From positions 1 to 64,000 of the forward strand of contig NZ_SCMX01000010.1 in NCBI RefSeq assembly GCF_005503625.1: a stretch of 64,000 nt of DNA, in the 5' to 3' direction. Under the pieces are notes generated by a model. That model saw only the letters and a list, made by a program, of their open reading frames with translations, did not search any database and was not told the DNA's origin. Within the stretch, counting starts at the first letter, position 1. Each line of letters starts with the position of its first letter. Positions 38,653 through 47,621 of this stretch are shown here, one piece after another. The translations under genes and the position numbers were made by a program. The DNA is from Cupriavidus sp. 2SB. GTDB lineage: Bacteria; Pseudomonadota; Gammaproteobacteria; Burkholderiales; Burkholderiaceae.

Positions 38653-39285
38653 TCACGCAGCAGTCGGCGGTGCGACCAGCGCGACCCCCATCATGGATTC
38701 AGGAGTAACCAAGGCGGCCAACTGAGCTTCGTCCAGATGATCGGTGTTGGCTGGTCGCTCGGGGACCACAAACCAACGAATCTGTGCGCTGCTGTCCCAC
38801 ACCTGCACCTTCGACTCTGCCGGAATATCGACACCAAACTCGCGGAGAACGGCTCGTGGCTCGCGGACTCCACGGGCACGGAAGACCGGATCCTTGTACC
38901 AATACGGCGGCAGACCAAGAACAGGCCACGGATAACAGGAACACAGCGTGCAGACGATCAGGTTATGCACACCGGGTGCATTCGCTACCGCCGCCATATG
39001 CTCACCCTCTGCGCCCGCCATGCCCGTGGGCAGATCAAGCTCGGCGATGGCAGCCGGCGTGTCTGCCAGCAGCCGCGCCTTGAACGCAGAATCAACCCAG
39101 GCGCGCGCAACAATCTTAGCGCCGTTGAATGGCCCGGCGATGGTTTCGAAGTGCTCAAGCACAGCATCGACGGAATCGCTGCCAATGACGCCCTTTTCGA
39201 TCAACAATGCTTCCAGCGCCCGTACCTTCGCGGCACTGGTGGCTTCGCGCTCCTGATCATCGGGATATTGAAAGAGTTCGCTCAT
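38653..39285 (-). CDS. Nitrile hydratase alpha subunit, cobalt type
   Basis: Metal-binding subunit hydrating nitriles to amides. 210 residues from MSELFQYPDD. The claw-setting motif VCTLCSC spans residues 111-117 with Cys112, Cys115, Ser116 and Cys117. Threonine at position 113 is the cobalt-type residue; iron enzymes have serine. YPWPVLGLPPYWYKDPVFRAR and REFGVDIP are also typical. Cotranscribed after the beta subunit (11-base gap), the beta-alpha order of cobalt enzymes such as those of Rhodococcus rhodochrous J1. No amidase gene to use the amide product is in the window. Confidence 0.95.
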   Translation of the reverse strand: MSELFQYPDDQEREATSAAKVRALEALLIEKGVIGSDSVDAVLEHFETIAGPFNGAKIVARAWVDSAFKARLLADTPAAIAELDLPTGMAGAEGEHMAAVANAPGVHNLIVCTLCSCYPWPVLGLPPYWYKDPVFRARGVREPRAVLREFGVDIPAESKVQVWDSSAQIRWFVVPERPANTDHLDEAQLAALVTPESMMGVALVAPPTAA

Positions 39286-39295
39286 GGATATGTTC

Positions 39296-40045
39296 TCACT
39301 GGTGTGTGGCGGCGGACAGGTAAGCCTCAAAAAGATCGGCGTAAATGACAGTATTGGGTTCGCTCTTATCGCCCCCCCAGATGTGCTCTGCCGCGAACGC
39401 AACTCGATAGACCGGCATTGGCGCACCGATGCCGTCCGGCCCAGTCGACACGAAGTACGCGTACGCGCCGGGATATACAGCCTCGATCACACCCTGCTTA
39501 TTGCGCAGATAGCCCGGCAACCGCGTATGGTCCACGGCATCGGGATCCGCGACACGGACGCTCTGTCCCGATGCGAATCTCGGAGCGCCATCGAGATCGT
39601 GATAAGGCGAATCCCCTTGCTTCAGATATGCCTCAATCTGCTGCCGAATCGCAGGATTTGGCAGATTTGGCATTGCCGCGTCTGGCTTTGCCGCGTAGAA
39701 CGCGGTACGGCTGCTCAGTTCGTCAGCGGTGATGTACTCCCGATCGATGAAGAACTGCGATATTCCCATCAGCCATTTCTCGTAGTAACGGTATTTGAAG
39801 TACTCGAACGGCTGCATACCCTCCGCACCGGTACGCAGGGATGCCCAGGTCCAGGTGTTACGGAACGTGGTTGGCAATTCCCTTACGGGATATGCAGGCG
39901 CCGCGTGTGACAAATGGTCGCTCTCCGCCATCATTACCGTGTGGATGCCAAAGATCCGCTTCTCCCACGGCGCGACAAACACACGCGGCTCGACACTAAC
40001 GGGGCCGAGGTTCTCAAGGCCGCCGAGATGGTGTTGTAGTCTCAT
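39296..40045 (-). CDS. Nitrile hydratase beta subunit
   Basis: 249-residue partner subunit forming the active site with alpha. Begins MRLQHHLGGLENLGPV, followed by APWEKRIFGIHTVMMA and the YEKWLMGISQFFIDREYI helix. Its C-terminal barrel has FASGQSVRVADP, HTRLPGYLRNKQGVIE and AFAAEHIWG, all typical. The start at 40045 follows AAGGGGAAGAAAGCT; the long frame to 40390 overlaps the DUF1097 gene and is spurious. Slightly longer than the usual 210-235 residues. Confidence 0.93.
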   Translation of the reverse strand: MRLQHHLGGLENLGPVSVEPRVFVAPWEKRIFGIHTVMMAESDHLSHAAPAYPVRELPTTFRNTWTWASLRTGAEGMQPFEYFKYRYYEKWLMGISQFFIDREYITADELSSRTAFYAAKPDAAMPNLPNPAIRQQIEAYLKQGDSPYHDLDGAPRFASGQSVRVADPDAVDHTRLPGYLRNKQGVIEAVYPGAYAYFVSTGPDGIGAPMPVYRVAFAAEHIWGGDKSEPNTVIYADLFEAYLSAATHQ

Positions 40046-40097
40046 AGCTTTCTTCCCCTTCCTTAGCAGTTCGTACTGATATCTCGTCACCAGCGTG

Positions 40098-40601
40098 CTA
40101 GCCGTGACTGGTCGAACGCTCCCTTGTGAGCGCATCCCCCAGCTTCTCGGAGGCGATCCCGAAAATCGCACCCGTAATAAGGGCCGCTCCAGCGACCAGT
40201 GCTGGATTGTCAAAGCCGACCGTCGTGATTGCCTTACCGGTCGCGACCGTCGTTCCCACAGTTGACGCGAATCCCCACACGATGGCGGGCAGGACATCGA
40301 GGAGCCTGATCTTGGACGCCTGCACCATGGCGGCACTGCCGATACCCACGAAGATCGCGACAACGATGGCCTCCTGTCCGAAGATCGCAATCGCCAACAG
40401 TGTGAGCGTACTGATTGCCGCGCCAGACAAATTCGAAGCGACGCTCTTGACTAGCCCAGTGCGACCTGCGCCGAGAACAAAGAAAGATGCCCATGCAATG
40501 AATGTGACCCAGACCGGAACAGGCAAGATCGTTGCGGTCAGCCAGGTGTCGAGGAGGGCGAGCAGCCCAATGCTTACGGTGTATGCCTCTGTCTTCTTCA
40601 T
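40098..40601 (-). CDS. DUF1097 membrane protein in the nitrile hydratase operon
   Basis: 167-residue inner-membrane protein with about five hydrophobic segments (AYTVSIGLLALLDTWL, PVWVTFIAWASFFVLG, ISTLTLLAIAIFGQEAI and others) and an acidic-basic tail. It fits DUF1097, a family of unknown function often beside transport or catabolic genes. Lies between the CobW-like GTPase (29-base gap) and the beta subunit (52-base gap). A role in nitrile, amide or cobalt movement is possible but not shown. Confidence 0.78.
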   Translation of the reverse strand: MKKTEAYTVSIGLLALLDTWLTATILPVPVWVTFIAWASFFVLGAGRTGLVKSVASNLSGAAISTLTLLAIAIFGQEAIVVAIFVGIGSAAMVQASKIRLLDVLPAIVWGFASTVGTTVATGKAITTVGFDNPALVAGAALITGAIFGIASEKLGDALTRERSTSHG

Positions 40602-40630
40602 ATTGGATAACCAGATTCTCGACGAAGATA

Positions 40631-41599
40631 TCAGGCGACGCAGGCAAGCAGGCCGGTTCGCAAAGCCTCACGGTCCAGATGACGGCCGATTGCGACGAAC
40701 CGAGTTTCGCGGGACACGTCTTTCGGCCATGGCTTGCCGAACGTTGTGTCCATCAGCATATGAACACTATGGAAATGCATGCGCCTGGCTTCGCCCTGCA
40801 TGTGGAGAATTCCTTTCGTGCGCATCAACTGTTGACCATGCGTCTGCACGAGTTCATTCGCCCACCGATTGAAGCGTGCCTCATCTAGTGCCCCCTGGAC
40901 GACGAAGGCGCAGGATGCAATAGACACATCATGCTCATGGTCGTGCGCATCCTCATCAAGCAGCTCCGGCTCTATAGCGAGCAGGTTATCCAGCGAGAAG
41001 CGGCGCTGCCCAATCAACCGATCGACTGGGATCTCCGCGCGCTGCGCATGCTCGATCGCTGCGGTTGGATTGAGCAATCGGATCCTCTGATGCAGCGCAG
41101 ACAGTCCAGCTTCATCAACCAAATCCGCTTTGTTGATGACAATACAATCGGCGAAGACGATTTGTTCACGCGCAATGTCATCATTGATTTGTTGAGCAAA
41201 GTGACACGCGTCGACCACGGCAATCACCGACTCAAGTGCGAAACGCTCGCGGACACTCGGATCTGCGAGAAATGTTTGCAGGACCGGCGCGGGATCTGCA
41301 AGACCGGAGGTTTCCACTATCAGCCGATCTGGCGACCATCCTGGACGGTTCAGCAAAGCTTCGGCGCTGGACACGAGGTCACCGCGAACCGTGCAGCAGA
41401 CGCAGCCATTGTTGATCTCGACCACTGCCTCTTCGTTGGCGACTACCAACCCACCGTCGATTCCCACCTCTCCAAACTCATTGACGATGATGCCGATCGA
41501 CTCGGCACCGGAATGTTTGAGGAGATGGTTGACTAGTGTTGTCTTGCCTGTGCCGAGAAAACCCGTGATAACGGTCGTCGGTATCTTTACCATTCGCAT
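40631..41599 (-). CDS. CobW/P47K-type metal chaperone GTPase
   Basis: 322-residue GTPase of the CobW (COG0523) family. Walker A GFLGTGKTT (13-21), metal motif GCVCC (Cys66, Cys68, Cys69), IVETSGLADPAPV, guanine-specificity INKADL, and a His/Asp-rich stretch EDAHDHEHD near residue 210. The C-terminal CobW domain has GILHMQGEARRMHFHSVHM. The start at 41599 follows AAAGGAGCTTC; ATG 41593 is possible. First gene of the nitrile hydratase operon. P47K-like activators of this family are known for iron nitrile hydratases, so finding one with a cobalt-type alpha subunit is notable. Confidence 0.9.
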   Translation of the reverse strand: MRMVKIPTTVITGFLGTGKTTLVNHLLKHSGAESIGIIVNEFGEVGIDGGLVVANEEAVVEINNGCVCCTVRGDLVSSAEALLNRPGWSPDRLIVETSGLADPAPVLQTFLADPSVRERFALESVIAVVDACHFAQQINDDIAREQIVFADCIVINKADLVDEAGLSALHQRIRLLNPTAAIEHAQRAEIPVDRLIGQRRFSLDNLLAIEPELLDEDAHDHEHDVSIASCAFVVQGALDEARFNRWANELVQTHGQQLMRTKGILHMQGEARRMHFHSVHMLMDTTFGKPWPKDVSRETRFVAIGRHLDREALRTGLLACVA

Positions 41600-41815
41600 G
41601 GAAGCTCCTTTGGTGCACTGTTGCCGGTGAGGCTAGGTGGAGCAACCTTTGGACCGATTTCGCCTGCGTGTCCGTTCTGCCAGTCGTATTGGCGGGTTAG
41701 GGCGTTGATCGATTGCCTAAACGGTCGACAGCGTACGTTACAGACAAATCAGGAGTACGGGAGCCTACTTACGGGCGGCACCGAATCGCACCATTTTTGA
41801 GCATTTCGTGCCGAC

Positions 41816-41854
41816 AGATGCAATGGATGCACCCTCGATGTGCAGGTTGCATCT
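41816..41854. repeat. Nested inverted repeat upstream of the nitrile hydratase operon
   Basis: AGATGCAA (41816-41823) and TTGCATCT (41847-41854) are perfect arms, with an inner TGCAC (41828-41832) / GTGCA (41840-41844) pair. It lies in the 300-base gap between the operon start and the DUF4148 gene. It could be the DUF4148 transcript end or a regulatory site. The rest of that gap shows no gene. Confidence 0.45.
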
Positions 41855-41900
41855 ACGGCAATGAACCGTAGACGCAACATCGGAGACCCCAATTCTCACT

Positions 41901-42158
41901 TCAGCGGGAGGGAATCGATGCGGCACGCTGCGCATCCAGCTTTTGCTGAGCGCGCTGGAGCGACTCAGGATAGTTGTTGTCGCTTAACTCGTAACCTGCG
42001 GCCTGCAGAGCCCGCAGCTCGTTTTGCAGTCCTTCGCGCGTAACCGGAGACGCACTGGTCGATGACGCAGCGCTTGCAGCATTGGCGAAAATTGGCGCAG
42101 CGGCAGCGATGGCAACAACTACTGCGGAGAGAGTTTGCTTGGCAGAGAGATTCTTCAT
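41901..42158 (-). CDS. DUF4148 small exported protein
   Basis: 85-residue protein with a Sec signal (LSAVVVAIAAAAPIFANA, cleavage near 27) and a C-terminal DUF4148 motif: SPVTREGLQNELRALQAAGYEL then NYPESLQRAQQKL. Such paralogous small periplasmic proteins are abundant in Burkholderia and Cupriavidus, and their function is unknown. Start MKNLSAKQTL. Faces away from the TonB receptor gene. Confidence 0.85.
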   Translation of the reverse strand: MKNLSAKQTLSAVVVAIAAAAPIFANAASAASSTSASPVTREGLQNELRALQAAGYELSDNNYPESLQRAQQKLDAQRAASIPSR

Positions 42159-42728
42159 GATGCTCGTCCTATCTTAAGTTTTCCATCGGATCTGATCGCG
42201 ATCGAGGGAGGTCAGTCTGTGCGCAACATAGCGAACCGCTCCACGCCGTTAGGGCTGTGCTGTTCGCTTATGAATTACAGAGCCGATGGAGAATGGTCTG
42301 CGCTCATGTGCCTCGATGATCTGCTGAATCGCGTCATGTCAGTTTGACTAATTTAACGCGTTTATATCCATGAAGATATCGAATGCAGTGCAGTAGTTAT
42401 TGTCGTTTCCAGGATGGGCACGCCCTCGATACACTGGCTCAACCTACGCGCAACACATTGTTCGCTCTGCCGCCGACCGTCGCGTCCGCAAATCGACTTT
42501 CGCAGTCCGTCAGAACGGCGACGTTCATGCGATCGATGCTCAAGCTCTTCTTCGCCTATCGGGAATGAAGATGCGCATCCCGTCAGTAGCAAGCCAACAA
42601 GCTTGCGGATCTTCCAGCCTCTGTAGCGTCACCGATGCCGTACGTATCACGCAGTACGGCCTATTCCGTCTGAAGTGGCCGGTTTTGCCGTGGTACTGAA
42701 GCAACGTCGATCGCGGCGAGTTGAAATT
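42159..42728. other. Intergenic region before the TonB receptor, no supportable gene
   Basis: About 570 bases. Several short frames cross it on both strands, including one on the minus strand (42362-42592) with a lipobox-like MLLTGCASS. None has a good ribosome site or recognisable domain. It must contain the DUF4148 promoter. Confidence 0.5.
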
Positions 42729-42747
42729 GGTAATGCGAACAATTAGC
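42729..42747 (+). promoter_or_regulatory. Candidate Fur box upstream of the siderophore receptor
   Basis: GGTAATGCGAACAATTAGC matches 13 of 19 positions of the classical Fur consensus GATAATGATAATCATTATC. It lies 72 bases before the receptor ATG. Iron repression of a TonB siderophore receptor is expected, so position and match support each other. Confidence 0.45.
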
Positions 42748-42819
42748 ATTCCAGCCACCGGAGGTACGAAAGCCAGCGACAACAGAACTGGCTCGGCCGC
42801 CGCGGTCAGGGAGCCTAAT

Positions 42820-45015
42820 ATGCAAGCAAATCGAAAAGCGAACGCCATTGTTCGGCGGGCGCGAGCCATTCCATTGAAAGTTCAACAACGCGCCATCGCG
42901 CATGCCGCTGCGGCGACGTTGGCCGTTACCTCGTTGCCCGCAGTCGCGCAGAGCAGTTCCGGCGAAACTGAGTTGCCAACGGTCAAGGTGACGGCACAAA
43001 CCGAGTCCGCATACCGTGAGCGTGACGCCTCGACGGGTGCACTTGGCAACAAGACGCTGCTCGACACGCCCTTTTCGATCGACGTAGTACCGCAGGAACT
43101 AATCCAGAATCGCCAAGCAATCACAATTGGTGATGTATTCCGAGCAGATCCATCTGTCACTACCAATAACGACGGTTATATCGGTGAAGCGTCCGGCATC
43201 TCTATTCGCGGTCTGCAGCTCGATCTTCTGGAAGGCTTCAAGATCGATGGCCTCGCGGTGCCAAACTGGGGCAGTGACATGCCGCTCGAACATTTCGAAC
43301 GCGTCGAATTGCTCAAGGGCCTCTCGGGATTTATGTACGGTTTCGGCACGCCCGGCGGCATCGCCAACTTCGTGACCAAGCGCCCAACCGAGACGTTCTC
43401 GGGTAGCGCCACCATCGGTTTTGTCTCCGACGGCGTGGTGAAGGAAGCCGTGGATGTCGGCGGCCGGTTCGGCACCAACAAGATGTTCGGCGCCCGCGTG
43501 AACGCGGTGCACGAGGAAGGCAGCACCTTTATCGATGGCGGTCACGTGAAACGGGACTCTGCGTCGGTTGCACTCGACGCACGTATCCTCCCGAACCTCA
43601 CGGTGTCCGCGGACGGTCTGTACATGCAACGCAACGTCAAGGGTGCGTACTATGGCGTCGTGCTCGCGCAGGACTACGGCTTTCCGGTCACGACACCCGT
43701 CACAACGCCGCGCCGTATCGACGGCAGCCAAGGTGTGGCGTCGAAGGGCACATATTACGAGACCGAGATCAAGAGCGTAGGTACGGAGATCAACTGGGGA
43801 TTCGCACCCGAGTGGAATCTCCGTACGTCCTATCGCTACAGCGAGCAGAACCGCGGCAATGCGGACAGCATCATTCTGATGATGGACAACGCCGGCAACT
43901 ACGCGGAGCAGCAGTTCACCGGCTACTCGCGCTATCACTACCAGCAGGCGCAGATGATGGCAACCGGCAAGGCGCGCACATGGGGCTTTGAGCATGACCT
44001 GGCATTCGGCTTCTCGTACCAGAGCCTCGTGCAGAACTACCCCGGCTTCAATGGCGCCAATTTCCTGGGAACGGGCAACCTGTACGACAGCTCGCAATTT
44101 GTCTCGTCGGGCGTGTCGCCGCAGCAGGTGCCATCGTCGGACACCCTCTACCGCGCGTCGAAGATCGAGCAGAAGGCATTCTTCATCAGTGACACGCTCA
44201 AGCTGAGCGAGCAATGGTCTCTACTTGGCGGCCTCCGCTACACGCACTACGAGCAGCTCGGCTACGACATGGGCGGTGCGGTCACTACGACCTATACCAA
44301 GAACCCAATCACTCCGACAGCGGCACTGATGTTCAAGCCCGTCAACTGGACCACGTTCTACGCGAGCTACGTGGAATCGCTGGAGGCAGGTCAGTCGGCG
44401 CCGATTACCGCACTGAACTCGGGGCAGGTCTTCTCGCCACTAAAGAGTCGCCAGTATGAAATCGGCGCCAAGGCCGAGATCGATAGCTGGCAACTTGGCG
44501 CCGCGCTGTTTCAGATCGAGCGCGGGCTGGCGTATCTGCGCAGCGATAACGTCTTCACGCAAGATGGCGAGACCCGCTATCGCGGCCTCGAACTCACCGC
44601 GCGCGGCAAGTTTCTTCGCGACTGGACACTCATCGGCGGCGTGATGTGGCTGAACTCTGAAAACACGGAGGCATCTGCGGATGTGCTAGGCAAACGTGGC
44701 TACGGCGTACCGACGTTCAAGGCAACCGCCTACGTCGAATATGCCGCGCCAATCTTGCCAGGTCTTGTCTTTTCGGTCGGCGGCCAGTACGTCAGCCGCA
44801 TGGCCCTCGAGGCGAACAACAGCAACTTCGTGCCGAGCTATCACACGTTCGACGCGGGGGCGCGCTATTCAACAAAAATCGGCAAAACTCCGGTTACGCT
44901 GCGCCTGAATGTCGACAACCTGACCAACGAGAAATACTGGCTGCCGAGCTGGGGCTTTATTCTCGTGCAGGGCGCACCGCGCACGGTGCGTGCAAGCGTC
45001 ACGGCCAGCTTCTGA
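42820..45015 (+). CDS. TonB-dependent siderophore receptor
   Basis: Outer-membrane ferric-siderophore transporter, 731 residues from MQANRKANAI. This start is preceded by AGGGAG; an ATG at 42721 lacks one. Long signal peptide ending VTSLPAVAQS. TonB-box-like LPTVKVTA, a plug domain (about 60-170; LDTPFSIDVVPQELI, ISIRGLQLD, VELLKGLSGFMYG, PGGIANFVTKRP) and a C-terminal beta-barrel ending VRASVTASF. No N-terminal signalling domain is present and no FecI/FecR pair is adjacent, so control is probably by Fur alone. Siderophore identity unknown. Confidence 0.93.
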   Translation: MQANRKANAIVRRARAIPLKVQQRAIAHAAAATLAVTSLPAVAQSSSGETELPTVKVTAQTESAYRERDASTGALGNKTLLDTPFSIDVVPQELIQNRQAITIGDVFRADPSVTTNNDGYIGEASGISIRGLQLDLLEGFKIDGLAVPNWGSDMPLEHFERVELLKGLSGFMYGFGTPGGIANFVTKRPTETFSGSATIGFVSDGVVKEAVDVGGRFGTNKMFGARVNAVHEEGSTFIDGGHVKRDSASVALDARILPNLTVSADGLYMQRNVKGAYYGVVLAQDYGFPVTTPVTTPRRIDGSQGVASKGTYYETEIKSVGTEINWGFAPEWNLRTSYRYSEQNRGNADSIILMMDNAGNYAEQQFTGYSRYHYQQAQMMATGKARTWGFEHDLAFGFSYQSLVQNYPGFNGANFLGTGNLYDSSQFVSSGVSPQQVPSSDTLYRASKIEQKAFFISDTLKLSEQWSLLGGLRYTHYEQLGYDMGGAVTTTYTKNPITPTAALMFKPVNWTTFYASYVESLEAGQSAPITALNSGQVFSPLKSRQYEIGAKAEIDSWQLGAALFQIERGLAYLRSDNVFTQDGETRYRGLELTARGKFLRDWTLIGGVMWLNSENTEASADVLGKRGYGVPTFKATAYVEYAAPILPGLVFSVGGQYVSRMALEANNSNFVPSYHTFDAGARYSTKIGKTPVTLRLNVDNLTNEKYWLPSWGFILVQGAPRTVRASVTASF

Positions 45016-45659
45016 TGCCCTGACTTGAGTACTCCACGGGTGCTTACCATGGCGCCTGTGGGTACGGTGCGATTCAGCAAAACTGTCTTACGCAGGCCAG
45101 AGAACTCAGTGCAGTGACAGCGCTAGAGCGCAGATGGGCGTTTAGATTCTGCATCGCAAACGCAACCGATGCTGGCCGTTCTCGGATATCGGACCGGCAC
45201 CCACCAGAGTTTGGCGTCTGCCGACCGCTACCGGCCCCGAAGCCGCTGTTGGGAAGACGAGCATGTTTGGTCGCGCGATATGACTGCTCACGCCCCTCAG
45301 CGTCATGTCCTCGCCCTGCAACCGACATATGAACCGGCCCATGCAGCGCTGGTGCCGGCCAGTTCACAACCACCGTTCCATTCGGAATGTTTAGCATCCG
45401 AATGTATGTATCGATCAGTTGGCGGCCTTCTGCTTGTCGCTCTCGCAAGGCAGCCTCCAACCATTCCGCTTTTCCTTCCGCTTACTGCTTGCTAACGGCC
45501 AGCGTTCTGGCCGCCGGAACGCCGGTAGCAATAAATACTTTCCCATAGCCCGCCATCCCCGCGTGCCACGCACTGTGACGCAGAATGCCTCATGCCCCGC
45601 AACTGCTGCCGGGGCAGGCGTCGGCTGCCGCTCGCAGCCAGTCAGACAGGAGTTGTTCC
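45016..45659. other. Intergenic region, no confident gene
   Basis: About 640 bases between the TonB receptor and the thioesterase. A 128-residue minus-strand frame (45074-45460) begins with TTG and shows no recognisable domain. Nothing else can be supported. Confidence 0.5.
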
Positions 45660-46157
45660 ATGTTGATGCGAGACGTGATCCCCCAAGTGCTGAACCGCAG
45701 TACCGCCCTGCTTGGCCAGGTCGGATCGGAGACCCCGCCTCAGAAAACCTTCCACCATGCCATCGATATCTACCTCAAGGATTCCAATGCCTTCATGAAC
45801 ACGTATTTCGCCCGCTACTTCGAGTGGCAGGGCATCTGCCGCGAGCGCTGGTTCCACGAATGTATTCACGGCAACCTGCTGGCTGCCGGCGGCGTCTTCG
45901 TGACCAAACGCGCGCATCAGGAATACGTGGAGGAAACCTTCCCGTTCCAGCACGTGGACTGCTATCTGAACACCTTCCAGGTGCGCCAATGTTCCGCCTA
46001 TCTGCTGTTCCGCTTCTGCGTGGACGGCCGGCCGGTATCGCTGGGATACCAGCAGATCGTCTTCGCCGGGCGGGACAAACGCATCTCGCGTTTCCCAAAG
46101 GAGATCATCGAGAAAGTCAGGGAATATGAACTGATCCTGCCGCCGCTCGCCAACTGA
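45660..46157 (+). CDS. Hot-dog fold acyl-CoA thioesterase family protein (4HBT-like)
   Basis: 165-residue protein. FHHAIDIYLKDSNAFMNTYFARYFEWQGICRERW, quoted in parts here, matches the 4HBT pattern in which an Asp precedes a Y/NxxYxRYFE helix: IYLKDSNAFMN then ARYFEWQGI. QHVDCYLNTFQVRQCSAYL and GYQQIVFAG follow the usual strand order. The start at 45660 follows ACAGGAG; the frame from 45585 is unsupported. It hydrolyses an acyl-CoA or acyl-ACP in the cytosol. Convergent with a histidine kinase 36 bases away. Confidence 0.75.
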   Translation: MLMRDVIPQVLNRSTALLGQVGSETPPQKTFHHAIDIYLKDSNAFMNTYFARYFEWQGICRERWFHECIHGNLLAAGGVFVTKRAHQEYVEETFPFQHVDCYLNTFQVRQCSAYLLFRFCVDGRPVSLGYQQIVFAGRDKRISRFPKEIIEKVREYELILPPLAN

Positions 46158-46193
46158 TCGACGACGACAATCGCAGTGCCCGCCGGCGTCGGA

Positions 46194-47621
46194 TCAGCCG
46201 GCGGTGCTGGCGGGAAACCGGCTATCCGGCAGATCCGCCAGCGGCTGGAAGCACGGCAGGCGCAGCGTGAAGGTGGTGTGGACGCCGGGCACGGAGGCGC
46301 AGTCGATACGGCCGCCGAACGCCTCCAGCACGCGACGACAGAACGGCAGCCCCAGGCCGTTGCCCTTGCCATGGGCCTTGGTGGAAAAGAACGGGTCGAA
46401 GACACGCGGCAGCAAGTCGGCCGGAATCCCCGGGCCGGTGTCGCGGACACGCAGCAGATAGCAGTTGCGCTCTACCTCGCCGGTGATGTCGATATGGCCT
46501 GCGCCATGTGCGCGAATCGCGTACAGGCTGTTCTTCAGAAGGTTGAACAGGACGTAGACCAGCAGCGTCTCGGACCCGACGAAGCGCCAGCCAGGATCGA
46601 TCGCCGCCACGCGCACGCGCGCGCGCTCGTCCGGCTGAAACGGATACCGCTCCAGCGCGTTGTCCACGCAGACCGCCAGCGCGTGCGGCGCGAAGGTGCT
46701 GCGATTGAGCCGCTCCAGCGTCACCGACGCCAGTGCCATGTCGATGACCGTGCTGGTGCCATCGACCTCGCGCGTGATGCCCTCAAGCAACTGGCGCATT
46801 CGCTCGAGTTGCCCCGGCCGCAAGCGGTCCTCGACCAGCCCTTGCTCCACGGCCAGCCGGTAGCCCTGCATCACCTGGGGGAAAGTCCGCACCATTTCCT
46901 GCGCCTGCATGCGTATGGTGGCCAGCGGCGTGCGCACCTCGTGCGCCACCGTGGCGGCAAGCGAATAAGGACGCATCAAGTCGTAGCGCACCACGCTCAG
47001 TGCCAGGATGCCGAGGCTAAGCGCAATGAAGATTACGCCCGGCGGATAGAACGCGAAGCCATAGTTGACCGCATAGTCCACCGCGGCGACCGAATACAGC
47101 GCCAGACTCAGCAGGCACAGGTTCAAGCGGCGGCGACGTTCCGCCGCGGCGTTGGTGCGCGCGGCCATCAGCAACCAGCCGCAACGGCACACCAGGATCG
47201 CCGTCTGCAATACGTGCAACGGGTGCAACGGCCCCGCCTTGGGATAGCCACCGAAGAACAGCGTGTAGTAGCCGGACACCACGCTGCTGGTGGTCAGCAG
47301 CAGGACGGCGAGGATCAGGCTTAGCCCGTACGATGCCAGCAGCGCGGGCCGTTCGCGCCGGGACTCCGTGACCTCGCAGATGAAGTGATAAAACGTGGTG
47401 GGCAGGAAGATGATGAACAGGTAGCCCACCTTGGCCAGCACCAGCGCGACGTCGGGGTGCGTCGCCTGAAATAAAAACGCCCACGTGCCCTGCCATGCGA
47501 ACGTAGTGAAGCACAGCAGGAAGAACGAAGCGGATACGCGTGTCACGCCCTGGGTCACCAGCACATAGAGGCCATAACCCAGGAAAATCGCCGAGACGAA
47601 TGCGGGAAGAATCGCGTACAT
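46194..47621 (-). CDS. Membrane sensor histidine kinase with N-terminal 7TM-like region
   Basis: 475-residue kinase. Six to seven hydrophobic helices fill residues 1-212, without a large periplasmic domain. The H-box AATVAHEVRTPLATIRMQ has phospho-acceptor His227. The ATPase domain has LLKNSLYAI (N box), DTGPGIP (G1), FDPFFSTK and GNGLGLPFCRRVLEAFGG. The architecture resembles the 7TM histidine kinase group and CqsS/LqsS quorum-sensing kinases; the latter is only a resemblance. No response regulator is adjacent, so the partner is elsewhere. Start by position; no strong ribosome site. Confidence 0.85.
   Translation of the reverse strand: MYAILPAFVSAIFLGYGLYVLVTQGVTRVSASFFLLCFTTFAWQGTWAFLFQATHPDVALVLAKVGYLFIIFLPTTFYHFICEVTESRRERPALLASYGLSLILAVLLLTTSSVVSGYYTLFFGGYPKAGPLHPLHVLQTAILVCRCGWLLMAARTNAAAERRRRLNLCLLSLALYSVAAVDYAVNYGFAFYPPGVIFIALSLGILALSVVRYDLMRPYSLAATVAHEVRTPLATIRMQAQEMVRTFPQVMQGYRLAVEQGLVEDRLRPGQLERMRQLLEGITREVDGTSTVIDMALASVTLERLNRSTFAPHALAVCVDNALERYPFQPDERARVRVAAIDPGWRFVGSETLLVYVLFNLLKNSLYAIRAHGAGHIDITGEVERNCYLLRVRDTGPGIPADLLPRVFDPFFSTKAHGKGNGLGLPFCRRVLEAFGGRIDCASVPGVHTTFTLRLPCFQPLADLPDSRFPASTAG

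Noticed and set aside
42362-42592. Minus-strand lipoprotein-like frame (MLLTGCASS)
   Set aside because: The lipobox-like start lacks a ribosome site and a proper signal length, and the rest is Arg-rich noise.
45074-45460. 128-residue minus-strand frame after the TonB receptor
   Set aside because: TTG start only, no recognised domain, and competing frames of similar quality in the same stretch.
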